From the NCBI GenBank assembly GCA_011389895.1, contig JAABTN010000029.1, positions 1 through 37,560 on the forward strand: a stretch of DNA of 37,560 bases. Direction: 5' to 3'. Positions 7,302 to 14,949 of the stretch are shown here, piece after piece. Position 1 is the stretch's first letter, and each line of letters opens with the position of its first letter. The position numbers and the translations under genes were made by a program. The notes under the pieces are model-generated. The model did no database searches. It had not been told where the DNA came from and worked only from the letters and a program-made list of their open reading frames with translations. The stretch is from Maritimibacter sp. (GTDB taxonomy: Bacteria; Pseudomonadota; Alphaproteobacteria; Rhodobacterales; Rhodobacteraceae).

Positions 7302-8492
7302 TCAGAGTCGGTTGAGAAGCGCGGGCGTAGGCCAGGCATCGGCGGGCATCCCCAGTTCCTGTTGCACCGCCTGCACCGCCGCCCGCGTGCCTGCGCCAAG
7401 AATGCCGTCGATCCCGCCAACGTCATACCCAAGCGCTTGCAGCTTTTGTTGAAGCAACTTCATCTGCCCGCCGGACAGCCCCGGCTCCGGGTTGCCCGCG
7501 TCATAAACCGGCGCGCCCTCAAGCCGGGTGGCAAAATAGGCGGCGGTCAACACGTAAGTGAAGCTCTGGTTCCATTCGAAGAAGACGTTGAAATTCGGGT
7601 AGGCGATGAACGCCGGCCCCTTGTGCCCTTCGGGAAGGATGATCGAGGCGGGCAGGTTGTGTAGGTTCCCGGAGCGCGCCCGCACCCCCATGTTCGCCCA
7701 TTGCGACGCAGGCAGGGTGGTGTCGATCCCGGTCTTGGCCCAATCGAGCGTGTCGGGCACCACGACCTCTTGCAACCACGGCTGGTTCGCGGTCCAGCCA
7801 AGCGACCGCAGCATGTTGGCCCCGGACAAAAGCGCATCGGGGGCCGAGGATTTCAGCCGCACATGCCCGTCGCCATCCCCATCGACACCGTTCGATATGA
7901 TGTCCTCGGGCAGCATCTGCACCATCCCGATCTCGCCCGCCCATGCGCCGGTCGTCTCGGTCGGCGAGAAATCTCCGCTTTCATAAAGCTCCAGCGCCGC
8001 CAGCACCTGTGGCTGAAACAGCCCCGGACGGCGGCAATCGTGGCCAAGCGTCATCAGCGAATTCAGCGTGTTGAAATCGCCTTGGAACCCGCCGAAATCC
8101 GTCTCGAACGCCCAGAACGCGGTCAGCACCCCGCGGCTGACCCCGTAAGTCCGTTCCATCACGTCGAAGACATTTTTGTATTTTTGCAGGTTGGCGCGCC
8201 CGTTCTGCAACCGGTTGGTGGAAATCAGGGCGCGGGAAAACTCGATGAAGCCTTTCTGGAAGAACCCCTGCCCCCGGTCGGCGTTCAAGGTGGCCCCATC
8301 CTGCCGCGCCGAGGCGAAGAACGCGTTTACCGTGGCCTGATCGTGACCGCGCGACACCGCCAGCTCTTTCATCTTGCCGACGAAGGCCGGGAACGACCCG
8401 CCACAGGCGACGAGGGGGGCGGGAACGTCCTGTGCCGTGGCCGGAAATGCGGTCAGGGCGGCAAGCGCGAGCGCGGCGAGTTTGGTTTTCAT
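7302..8492 (-). CDS. Secreted lytic murein transglycosylase (MltB/SLT_2 type) with peptidoglycan-binding domain
   Basis: A 396-residue periplasmic enzyme that cleaves the MurNAc-GlcNAc bond of peptidoglycan with formation of 1,6-anhydroMurNAc. The signal peptide is residues 1-20 (AFPATAQ). The SLT_2 domain spans about 30-325, with the catalytic Glu130 in TAFWAFETDFG, and conserved GEIGMVQMLPEDI downstream. A peptidoglycan-binding domain forms the C-terminus (about 335-396; LGYDVGGIDGILGAGTRAAV). Unlike E. coli MltB it shows no lipobox Cys at the signal cleavage site, so it is probably soluble in the periplasm. The closest cysteine to the signal peptide is Cys30. The gene lies 44 bp downstream of cobD on the same strand but is functionally unrelated. 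Confidence 0.92.
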   Translation of the reverse strand: MKTKLAALALAALTAFPATAQDVPAPLVACGGSFPAFVGKMKELAVSRGHDQATVNAFFASARQDGATLNADRGQGFFQKGFIEFSRALISTNRLQNGRANLQKYKNVFDVMERTYGVSRGVLTAFWAFETDFGGFQGDFNTLNSLMTLGHDCRRPGLFQPQVLAALELYESGDFSPTETTGAWAGEIGMVQMLPEDIISNGVDGDGDGHVRLKSSAPDALLSGANMLRSLGWTANQPWLQEVVVPDTLDWAKTGIDTTLPASQWANMGVRARSGNLHNLPASIILPEGHKGPAFIAYPNFNVFFEWNQSFTYVLTAAYFATRLEGAPVYDAGNPEPGLSGGQMKLLQQKLQALGYDVGGIDGILGAGTRAAVQAVQQELGMPADAWPTPALLNRL

Positions 8493-8536
8493 GCGATCCT
8501 CCGGGGCTATAATGGGTGAAGCCTAGCAGGCTGACC

Positions 8537-9448
8537 TCACCAGACAACAGAGATGATGAGGACGATCCCCAAAACCACCGCCCAGACACGCCAGAGAACC
8601 GAAACCGCCCGGTCGATATCCGAAGCACCCAACACCCGTTCCCCCGTTTCGTTGACGAACGGATAGGGGCGCAAGGTCCCATTGTAGCTGCGCGGTCCCG
8701 CCAGCGCGACATCAAGGTTTATCGCCATGGCCGCTTCCGGCCAGCCCGCGTTGGGCGACCGATGCAAAGGCGCATCCTGACGCACAAGACGCCAACTCCC
8801 GGGGCGATACTTGGTAAGCAGGATCAGGCCTGCTGTAAGACGGGCCGGAACCCAGTTCAGCACATCGTCAAGCCGTGCGGCGGCCTTTCCGAATTGTTCA
8901 TGGCGCGGGGTGCGGTAGCCGATCATGCTGTCGGCGGTGTTCACCATCTTGTAGATCGCGATACCGGGAAGCCCGGCCACGAGGAACCAGAACGCAGGCG
9001 CTATGACCCCGTCCGAGAAATTCTCGGCCGCGCTTTCGATCGCCGCGCGGGCAATGTCGTCATCATCCATATCGGCGGTGTCGCGCCCCACGATCCGTGC
9101 CACCGCCCGACGCCCGGCTGTGGTGGATTGGTCCAGGGCATCGGCCACCTCGCTCACATGATCGGCAAGCGACCTGTGGGCCAGAAGCACGGCAACGACG
9201 ACAAGCTCGATAACCCAGCCGAGCTGGGCCAAACCCCAACCGATCAGCCCGGCGAGGATCACGAGCGCGATGAGCGCGACGATCCCGGCCCCGATCCGGC
9301 CCCTGCCATGGTTCATCCGCGCCTCCGCCCATCCCACGGCACGCCCCATCAGAACCGCCGGGTGCGGCACGCGCGACCAAAGCCGCTCCGGCTCTCCCAG
9401 AAGCGCATCGAGGATCAGCGCCCCGGCGAGGATCAGCGCATGGGTCAT
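8537..9448 (-). CDS. cobD: Adenosylcobinamide-phosphate synthase CobD (CbiB)
   Basis: A 303-residue inner-membrane protein of the CobD/CbiB family, which attaches (R)-1-amino-2-propanol O-phosphate to adenosylcobyric acid. The N-terminus ALILAGALILDALLGEPERLW with PHPAVLMGRAVGWAE is the family signature (ILDxxxGEP...HPV). Later motifs are ESAAENFSDGVIAPAFWFLVAGLPG and NTADSMIGYRTPRHEQFG, and the protein ends in a membrane segment. The start at 9448 is preferred because it overlaps the cobC stop (ATGA, 9445-9448) and gives the normal N-terminus; a 20-codon extension exists but lies inside cobC. It works directly with CobC, whose product is its substrate. Confidence 0.95.
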   Translation of the reverse strand: MTHALILAGALILDALLGEPERLWSRVPHPAVLMGRAVGWAEARMNHGRGRIGAGIVALIALVILAGLIGWGLAQLGWVIELVVVAVLLAHRSLADHVSEVADALDQSTTAGRRAVARIVGRDTADMDDDDIARAAIESAAENFSDGVIAPAFWFLVAGLPGIAIYKMVNTADSMIGYRTPRHEQFGKAAARLDDVLNWVPARLTAGLILLTKYRPGSWRLVRQDAPLHRSPNAGWPEAAMAINLDVALAGPRSYNGTLRPYPFVNETGERVLGASDIDRAVSVLWRVWAVVLGIVLIISVVW

Positions 9449-10404
9449 GCGAGGGCCGCCTCCAGCCGGTCCCAGCCGTGTTCGGGTGGCAGGCCAAGGC
9501 GCAACCATGTCGGATCATAGGAAAACACCCGGCTCCAGACATGGCCGCGCGCAAGCCGCGCTTGCCAAGCCCCCGCGTCGTCGACCTTGTAAAGCCGAAA
9601 AAGCGTGGTTCCCCCGGCGACCTCGGCCCCTTTCGATTGCATCAGGGCATCAAGCCGCGCCGCATCGACATGAAGCCTTTGGCGCGTTCGGGTAGCCCAC
9701 TCCATATCCTCCAGCGCCACCCGCCCGATGGTAAGCGCGGGGCCCGACACGGGCCACGGGCCAAGCGCATCGCGCAGCTTGTCGACCAGCGTCGGATCCC
9801 CGATCACGAACCCAAGGCGCAGGCCCGCAAGACCCCAGAATTTGCCCAGCGATTTCAGGATCAACACCCCGGGCTCGGTCGCACCCACGGGCACATGGCT
9901 GTCGCCCGGCGTGGCGTCGCAAAAACTCTCGTCAATCACAACCAGCGGGCGCCCCGGCGCTTCGTCGGTGGCAAACCACAATTGCCCGGTGGGGTTGTTC
10001 GGATGCACCACGACGCGCGCCTCGGCACGGCGGTGCGTATCATCCTGCACAACCTCCCACCCATGGTGCGCGAAGGCGGCGGCATGTTCGTTATAGGTTC
10101 GCGCCGCGATCCTGACCCGCCCGGGCGGCATCAGCGCCGGAATTTGCGCGATCAGCACCGAGGCCCCCGGCGCGGCCAGAACCGCCGCCCCGGCTGGCAC
10201 CTGCCAGAACGCGCGGGCCGCCGTGATCAGCGCCTGTTCAGCCCCCGCGTCGGGAAGCGCCGTCCAAATATCGCCGGTCAATTGTGGGAAGGGATAGGGG
10301 TGCGGGTTGATCCCCGTCGACAGATCGACCCAATCGGCGCGCGTGCCGCCAAACCGCGCCACCGCGGCGTCGATACCGCCCCCATGCTCGCGCTGTGCCC
10401 TCAT
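9445..10404 (-). CDS. cobC: Threonine-phosphate decarboxylase CobC (PLP enzyme)
   Basis: A 319-residue class I/II aminotransferase-fold enzyme that decarboxylates L-threonine phosphate to (R)-1-amino-2-propanol phosphate for the nucleotide loop of cobalamin. Visible motifs are LSTGINPHPYP at residues 28-38, the HPNNPTG cofactor/substrate loop (134-140), VIDESFCD (157-163) and the PLP lysine Lys188 in LKSLGKFWG. A phosphate-binding Arg lies in GLRLGF. The N-terminal EHGGGID is typical of the family. Its start overlaps the DUF1636 stop (ATGA, 10401-10404) and its stop overlaps cobD, so the three genes form a tightly coupled operon. The naming follows aerobic-pathway usage; Salmonella calls this enzyme CobD. 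Confidence 0.94.
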   Translation of the reverse strand: MRAQREHGGGIDAAVARFGGTRADWVDLSTGINPHPYPFPQLTGDIWTALPDAGAEQALITAARAFWQVPAGAAVLAAPGASVLIAQIPALMPPGRVRIAARTYNEHAAAFAHHGWEVVQDDTHRRAEARVVVHPNNPTGQLWFATDEAPGRPLVVIDESFCDATPGDSHVPVGATEPGVLILKSLGKFWGLAGLRLGFVIGDPTLVDKLRDALGPWPVSGPALTIGRVALEDMEWATRTRQRLHVDAARLDALMQSKGAEVAGGTTLFRLYKVDDAGAWQARLARGHVWSRVFSYDPTWLRLGLPPEHGWDRLEAALA

Positions 10405-10775
10405 CCGTCGTCGGAAGGAAGCGGGGGATGGCGGGTCACGAAATGTCCCTTCACCGCCACCGGCCAGTTGCGATAGGGCACTTGCCCGCTCTCGCTCGCC
10501 GCATGGTCCAGCGCCCAGTCGACGATGCCTTGGGCGGCCTCCTTCGTCGGCTCGAACCGGCCCAGCGTATAGTTCAGTTTGCCCATGGCCTGAACCGCGA
10601 CGTTGCAGGAATGGTCACAGCCCATCAGGCAGGCGGTGCGCCGGGTCCGAAGACCGGTGCCCTGCGCCGCGCTTTCCACCAGCTCGGCAAGCACCGCGCC
10701 GTCGGTCCGGGTCGCGCCGCTTTCTGCCCAACCGTCGCGTTTGCAGGTGTCACAGATCGTTATCCATGTGGTCAT
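10401..10775 (-). CDS. DUF1636 protein, predicted thioredoxin-fold metal-binding protein
   Basis: A 124-residue DUF1636 protein. It contains CDTC near the N-terminus (Cys8, Cys11) and the cluster TACLMGCDHSCNV (Cys49, Cys53, Cys57), an arrangement like that of small [2Fe-2S] thioredoxin-like ferredoxins. DUF1636 genes are recurrent members of alphaproteobacterial cobalamin clusters, but the biochemical role is not established; a redox or metal-handling function is inferred. It is the first gene of the DUF1636-cobC-cobD operon, with a strong AAGGAGG ribosome site about 5 nt before the ATG. No B12-riboswitch blocks are visible in the 160 bp upstream, so this operon is regulated differently from the cobN operon. 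Confidence 0.85.
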   Translation of the reverse strand: MTTWITICDTCKRDGWAESGATRTDGAVLAELVESAAQGTGLRTRRTACLMGCDHSCNVAVQAMGKLNYTLGRFEPTKEAAQGIVDWALDHAASESGQVPYRNWPVAVKGHFVTRHPPLPSDDG

Positions 10776-10935
10776 GTTGCCTCCTTCGCGCCCCGCTTGA
10801 ACCGTATATACGCAGCGAACGCAACGCGGCTTGTATCAAACATCCGGACCGATCGAAATTCTCGCGACGTGATGCGCTCGGACGACGCAGACTCGCCCAT
10901 CGAAATCCGGTACGCTGCACTTTTTTGGCAACCCT

Positions 10936-11334
10936 GTGGGTAGTAGGCGTTTGAAAGTCTTGATCGTCATAGAAAACCCGGATCTCGGGGCCCTTTGGGC
11001 GCGTCACCTTGAACGGCAGGATGCGGTGGTGACGGTCGTCGGCGATGAAGACGCGGCCATGACGGCCCTTCGCGGCACGGATGGCACCGATGATGTCGAC
11101 GTGATCGTCGCGGATCTCGACCTGACGGGGTCCGGGGCCATCGGTGTTGCCGATTACGCGGCCTACCGCCAACCCGGGGCGCAGGTGGTGTTCGTCACCG
11201 CCTCATCTTTCTTCTCGGATGGCTCGATCTTTTCGATCAGCCCGAATGCCTGCGCGCTTCTGTCCAGCCGCACCTTGCCCGATGACCTCGCCCATGTGGT
11301 GGCCCATCACGCCGAACGGGCGCGCAAGGGCTGA
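10936..11334 (+). CDS. Degenerate response-regulator receiver-domain protein
   Basis: A 132-residue stand-alone receiver-like domain. The first strand is KVLIVIENPDLGALWARHL, where the usual acidic pair is replaced by EN. The expected phospho-Asp lies in VIVADLDLTG, the switch Thr in VVFVTASS, but the conserved KP pair is missing (the region reads LSSRTLPDDL). It may therefore be a pseudo-receiver that binds partners without normal phosphorylation. The start is uncertain: GTG at 10936 has no ribosome site, whereas TTG at 10951 gives MKVLIVIENP, a more typical receiver N-terminus. It is divergent from the DUF1636-cobC-cobD operon and 52 bp before the HAD gene on the same strand. Confidence 0.7.
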   Translation: MGSRRLKVLIVIENPDLGALWARHLERQDAVVTVVGDEDAAMTALRGTDGTDDVDVIVADLDLTGSGAIGVADYAAYRQPGAQVVFVTASSFFSDGSIFSISPNACALLSSRTLPDDLAHVVAHHAERARKG

Positions 11335-11386
11335 TCGGGGGGGTGAGCCGGTTTCCTTCCCCCGCCCGAAGCCGTAGGATTTTGAC

Positions 11387-12025
11387 ATGACCAAAGCCCC
11401 ACTTCCCCGACCCGACATGGTGCTATTTGATATCGGCAACGTGCTTATCACATGGCGACCCGAAGATCGGCTGGACGAGATCGTGGGGGTCGCGCGGCGC
11501 AAGCAATTGTTCGAGACCGTCGATATGCACGCGATGAACGAACGCTTTGACCGGGGCGAGGATTTTCGCGCCGTGGTCATGGAAACCGCCGCCGCGCATC
11601 CGCATCTCAGCGACACGATCATGCTTTGGTATGACCGCTGGCTCGACCTTGCCACCCCACCCATCGCACAGTCCGTGCGTCTTCTGCGCGCGCTCAGGCG
11701 CCGGGGTGTCCCGGTCGCCGCGCTGAGCAATTTCGGCGTTGACAGCTTCGCACGCTCGCAATCACGCGACCGGTTTCTGACAGAATTTGACCGGCGCTAT
11801 ATCTCGGGCCACATGGGGGTGACCAAGCCCGATCCACGGATTTACGAGATGGTCGAGGACGATTGCGGGGTCGCCCCCGAGCGGCTCTTGTTCACCGACG
11901 ACCGGGAGGAAAACATTGCCGCAGCGCGCAGGCGCGGCTGGCAAACCCATCTGTTCACCGGCCCCGAGGGCTGGGCCGACCGGCTGGTCAGCGCCGGGCT
12001 ATTATCCAGGGAGGACGCAGTTTGA
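11387..12025 (+). CDS. HAD family hydrolase (HAD-IA phosphatase)
   Basis: A 212-residue haloacid dehalogenase superfamily hydrolase with all four motifs: I, VLFDIGNVLI with nucleophile Asp15; II, VAALSNFG (Ser); III, Lys in GVTKPDPRIYE; IV, LLFTDDREENI (paired Asp). A helical cap lies between motifs I and II, as in subfamily I. The FDIGNV signature is typical of the YihX-like sugar-phosphate phosphatase group, although the true substrate is not predictable. The stop overlaps the start of the ornithine-cyclodeaminase-like gene (TTGA, 12022-12025), so the two are probably translated together and may act in one catabolic or repair step. Confidence 0.9.
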   Translation: MTKAPLPRPDMVLFDIGNVLITWRPEDRLDEIVGVARRKQLFETVDMHAMNERFDRGEDFRAVVMETAAAHPHLSDTIMLWYDRWLDLATPPIAQSVRLLRALRRRGVPVAALSNFGVDSFARSQSRDRFLTEFDRRYISGHMGVTKPDPRIYEMVEDDCGVAPERLLFTDDREENIAAARRRGWQTHLFTGPEGWADRLVSAGLLSREDAV

Positions 12026-12963
12026 GCATTGAAATGGTTCCCGCCGCCGCAGAGGCGCATCTTGACTGGATCGCGCTGACCGAAGCGTTCAAGACCGGTC
12101 ATGACCTTCCCAAGGCCGAGATCGAGGACAGCTTTCTCTACCGGGGGCAGGACACGCTTCTCAGCCGCGCGGCCTGGATCGACGGTATGGGGATCGCGGT
12201 GAAATCGGCGACCATCTTTCCCGGCAACCCCGAGCAGGGCTTGCCACAGGTGAACGGCGGGGTGAGCCTGTTTCACGACACCACCGGCGTGCTTGAGGCG
12301 CTGGTCGATTTTCATCTCGTGACGAAATGGAAAACTGCTGGTGACAGTCTTCTGGGCGCGCGGCTTCTGGCACGCCCCGACAGCGCTGTGATCTTGATCG
12401 TCGGCGCAGGCAACGTGGGGCGATCCCTGCGCGAAGCCTATGGCGCGGGCTTTCCCGCCGCGCGGTTTCTCGTCTGGAACCGGACCGGGGCCAAGGCCGA
12501 AGAGCTTGCCGCCGGATTTCCGAACACAGAGGCGGTCGGTGATCTGGAAAAGGCCGTGGCGCAGGCCGATATCGTGACCTGCGCCACCTCGGGTCTGTCG
12601 CCCGTGATCAAGGGCGACTGGCTACGCCCCGGTCAGCATCTCGACCTGATCGGGGCCTTTCGCGCGGATATGCGCGAAGCGGATGATACCGCGCTCACCC
12701 GGTCGCGCATCTTCGTCGACAACCGGGCCACCGTGATGACCCATATCGGCGAATTGAAAATCCCGCTTGAGGCAGGCGTGATCGACCCGGACGCGATCAA
12801 GGGCGATTTCTATGACCTCGCCTCCGGCGCGTTCCACCGGGAACCGGAGGATATCACCCTGTTCAAGAACGGCGGTGGCGCGCATCTCGACCTGATGACC
12901 GCCCGGCATATCCTCGACCGTTGGCGCGCGGCTCAGGCGACCTCCAACCCATCGAGAAGCTGA
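12022..12963 (+). CDS. Ornithine cyclodeaminase / mu-crystallin family NAD(P)-dependent enzyme
   Basis: A 313-residue protein of the OCD/mu-crystallin family. A Rossmann dinucleotide-binding loop VGAGNVGRS follows LVTKWKTAGDSLLGARLLARP, where conserved Lys and Thr residues contact substrate. The C-terminal part has DLIGAFRADMREAD and FVDNRATVMTHIGEL. Family reactions include ornithine to proline conversion and reduction of delta-1-pyrroline-2-carboxylate; which one applies is unknown. The start is TTG at 12022, because an AGGGAGGA ribosome site lies 6 nt upstream and the codon overlaps the HAD stop; ATG at 12034 is a less likely alternative. The last 31 bases overlap the convergent SRPBCC gene. 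Confidence 0.88.
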   Translation: MSIEMVPAAAEAHLDWIALTEAFKTGHDLPKAEIEDSFLYRGQDTLLSRAAWIDGMGIAVKSATIFPGNPEQGLPQVNGGVSLFHDTTGVLEALVDFHLVTKWKTAGDSLLGARLLARPDSAVILIVGAGNVGRSLREAYGAGFPAARFLVWNRTGAKAEELAAGFPNTEAVGDLEKAVAQADIVTCATSGLSPVIKGDWLRPGQHLDLIGAFRADMREADDTALTRSRIFVDNRATVMTHIGELKIPLEAGVIDPDAIKGDFYDLASGAFHREPEDITLFKNGGGAHLDLMTARHILDRWRAAQATSNPSRS

Positions 12964-13409
12964 TAAGACAGCTCCATACCGTCAAGCATCCCCGTGTCCA
13001 TCATCGCCTTGCGCGTTTCGGCATCGGGCAGCGTCATGGTCATGATCATGTGGGTTCCGTCCCCTTTCGCCATGAAGAGGGTTTCGACGATATTGGGTGG
13101 TGTCGGGTCAGGCAGGAGCATGATTTCCTCCTGCAAGACCCGGTTGGGTGGGTCGAATTCGAGGAATGTTCCGGTGATTGAGAACCCGGTCCCATCCGGC
13201 CCTTGATGGTCCATGCGGTAAGATCCCCCGACCCGCGCGTCGATGTCGCACTGCGTGATCGACCACCCATCGCCGCCACCGTTCTGCCAGCGCGTCACAA
13301 GCGCCGGCTCCATATGCGCCCGCCAGACCAAAGCGGGGGGTGCGTCGAAATCACGGGTGATGACAAGCTGGGTTTCGTCGACAAGGTTGAAGCTCAGGGG
13401 TTTGGGCAT
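12933..13409 (-). CDS. SRPBCC (AHSA1-type) START-like domain protein
   Basis: A 158-residue single-domain protein of the AHSA1/CalC START-like group. It shows the hallmark start LVITRDFDAPPALVWRAHMEP, the strand pair with GGSYRMDHQGPDG, the LEFDPPNRVLQEEI segment, and the long C-terminal helix ending GMELSYQLLDGL. Such proteins bind hydrophobic ligands; the bound molecule is unknown. The ATG at 13409 has an AAGGAG site 7 nt upstream and lies 4 bp after the ArsR stop, so the two form an operon. ArsR-AHSA1 pairs of this kind are common in proteobacteria and are thought to be a ligand-responsive regulator with its effector. Confidence 0.9.
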   Translation of the reverse strand: MPKPLSFNLVDETQLVITRDFDAPPALVWRAHMEPALVTRWQNGGGDGWSITQCDIDARVGGSYRMDHQGPDGTGFSITGTFLEFDPPNRVLQEEIMLLPDPTPPNIVETLFMAKGDGTHMIMTMTLPDAETRKAMMDTGMLDGMELSYQLLDGLEVA

Positions 13410-13413
13410 CGTG

Positions 13414-13788
13414 TCACTCCTTTGGATTGGACCGGGGCTTTGGGGTGGACGGGGTTTCGATCTCGGCGGCAAGCACCGCGTCGAGCCGGTCGTAATTCGC
13501 GGCCAAGTTGCGGCGCAGCCCGTCAAGCCACGCTTCAAGCTCTTCAAGCGTGCCACCTGCCAAACGGCAAGGGCGGCGCGCGCCGTCAACCCGCCGGGTG
13601 ATCAGCCCCGCCTGCTCCAACACCTTCAGGTGACGCGAAATCGCGGGCTGGCTGATGTCGAATGGGGCCGTCAATTCGCTTACCGTGGCTTCGCCCGTCG
13701 CGAGACGGGCAAGGATTGCGCGCCGGGTCGGATCGGCGAGCGCCCCGAAGGCGGCATCATAGTTCGGGACAGGCGAATCGCTGTGCAT
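13414..13788 (-). CDS. ArsR family winged-helix transcriptional repressor
   Basis: A 124-residue ArsR/SmtB-type regulator: ALADPTRRAILARLATGEATVSEL (helices 1-3), DISQPAISRHLKVLEQAGLI (recognition helix, about residues 44-63) and a wing with RVDGARRP. No metal-binding CVC motif is visible, so it belongs to the metal-independent AHSA1-linked subgroup and more likely senses another ligand or state. It heads the operon with the SRPBCC gene. Its ATG has only a weak AAGG very close by; the predicted -10 is about 20 bp upstream, giving a very short leader. It probably represses its own promoter through the AT-rich site at 13792-13816. Confidence 0.92.
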   Translation of the reverse strand: MHSDSPVPNYDAAFGALADPTRRAILARLATGEATVSELTAPFDISQPAISRHLKVLEQAGLITRRVDGARRPCRLAGGTLEELEAWLDGLRRNLAANYDRLDAVLAAEIETPSTPKPRSNPKE

Positions 13789-13791
13789 GCC

Positions 13792-13816
13792 TTAATATAG
13801 CGCAAGTATTATATAA
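13792..13816 (-). promoter_or_regulatory. ArsR operon -10 element and candidate operator
   Basis: An unusually AT-rich patch in this GC-rich region. On the minus strand there is a perfect TATAAT (13813-13808) about 20 bp before the arsR start; no convincing -35 is seen. The patch is an imperfect inverted repeat with ATATA (13795-13799) and TATAT (13810-13814) arms around GCGCAAGTAT. Its overlap with the -10 makes it a natural autorepression site for the ArsR protein. It may also affect the divergent hydrolase gene. Confidence 0.45.
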
Positions 13817-13914
13817 CGGAACAGTAATCTTCATGATGACAGAGCTTGAGCCCCCCGATCCCCACCGCTACTGTCCCGGCCAGCCGTTCAGGCGCATTTT
13901 TCACAGGTGCTTTC

Positions 13915-14865
13915 ATGATTTGGACATTTCTGGCCGTGGTAGCGATCGCGCTGCTTGTTTTTCCGTGGCTTCGCGAAAGGTGGCGCGACCCAGTGGAAAA
14001 AATCCGGCCGGCGAAGTCAGGGGGGGCTGCCCCCGACGCGTCTTCGTCCGGCATTCTCGACCTGTCCGATGGCGAGACATGGTATGAATGGCATGGCGAG
14101 ACGTCAGACAGCGTGATCGTTCTGGTCCATGGGCTGACAACGCCTTCGTGGGTCTTCTCCGGCCTTTTGCGCGGGTTGAACATGATGGGGTATCAGGTCC
14201 TGACCTATGACCTTTACGGGCGCGGGTTCTCTGGCAATTCCGACGCGCCACAAACCCCGCAATTCTTCCTGCGCCAGTTGACCGAGCTTCTCGATGCCCT
14301 CGGGCTTGAAGGGCCGGTCTCGCTCATGGGCTATTCCATGGGCGGGGCGATCGTTTCGCTTTTTGCCAGCACGCATCCCGAACGGGTCGATCGGCTGGTT
14401 CTGCTCGCCCCGGCGGGGATCGACTATGCCCCGCCCCAGCCGCTGAAAATGGCGGGGCATACCGGCCATCTTGGTGACTGGATCTGGAGCTTGACAGGGG
14501 CCTGGGTGCTGCGCCGCGCCGCGCACTCCGATGCCGCCGGGCCGACCGTGGTGGTCGATATCGACGCGCGGATGAAGCGTGAAACGGGGCGGCGCGGATA
14601 CCTTGCCGCCGTCATGTCATCGCACCGCGAAACGCTTCTGGTCGATCTGGAAGAGGTCTACCGCGACGTGGGCAAGACGAAAATCCCGGTGCTCGCGATC
14701 TGGGGCGACGAAGACCGGACCATTCCGCGCAGCGCGATCGGCAAGCTGACCCAGTGGAACCGCCGCGTGCGCCACCACGTCACGCACCGCGCCGGTCACA
14801 GCCTGCCGCATACCGCACCAAACGACGTGATCGCGGCGATCACAGCTTTCCTCAAGGCCGGCTGA
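13915..14865 (+). CDS. Membrane-anchored alpha/beta hydrolase
   Basis: A 316-residue alpha/beta hydrolase preceded by one N-terminal membrane segment (MIWTFLAVVAIALLVFPWLRE). Motifs are the oxyanion HG in VLVHGLTTPSW, the nucleophile elbow GYSMGG (Ser141), an acid in AIWGDEDRTIP and the catalytic His in RAGHSLPH. The substrate is unknown; esterase or lipase activity is the generic expectation. The start at 13915 is chosen because it opens directly into the membrane anchor and has AGGTG upstream; an in-frame extension of 23 codons back to 13846 has no such support. It is divergent from arsR and followed by the shared terminator at 14886-14909. Confidence 0.88.
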   Translation: MIWTFLAVVAIALLVFPWLRERWRDPVEKIRPAKSGGAAPDASSSGILDLSDGETWYEWHGETSDSVIVLVHGLTTPSWVFSGLLRGLNMMGYQVLTYDLYGRGFSGNSDAPQTPQFFLRQLTELLDALGLEGPVSLMGYSMGGAIVSLFASTHPERVDRLVLLAPAGIDYAPPQPLKMAGHTGHLGDWIWSLTGAWVLRRAAHSDAAGPTVVVDIDARMKRETGRRGYLAAVMSSHRETLLVDLEEVYRDVGKTKIPVLAIWGDEDRTIPRSAIGKLTQWNRRVRHHVTHRAGHSLPHTAPNDVIAAITAFLKAG

Positions 14866-14885
14866 CAGGCCTCTAGAAACGACAA

Positions 14886-14909
14886 ACCCCCGGGCACTGC
14901 CACGGGGGT
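14886..14909 (-). terminator. Intrinsic terminator of rpsU, possibly bidirectional
   Basis: ACCCCCG (14886-14892) and CGGGGGT (14903-14909) form a 7-bp GC-rich stem with a 10-nt loop. On the minus strand it lies 41 bp after the rpsU stop and is followed by TTGTCGTTTC, a moderate T-rich tail. It also lies 20 bp after the alpha/beta hydrolase stop, so it may end both transcripts. Confidence 0.7.
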
Positions 14910-14949
14910 CCACGTTTGGGAGAACAGCGTCCCCCGATGCATGCGGGTC

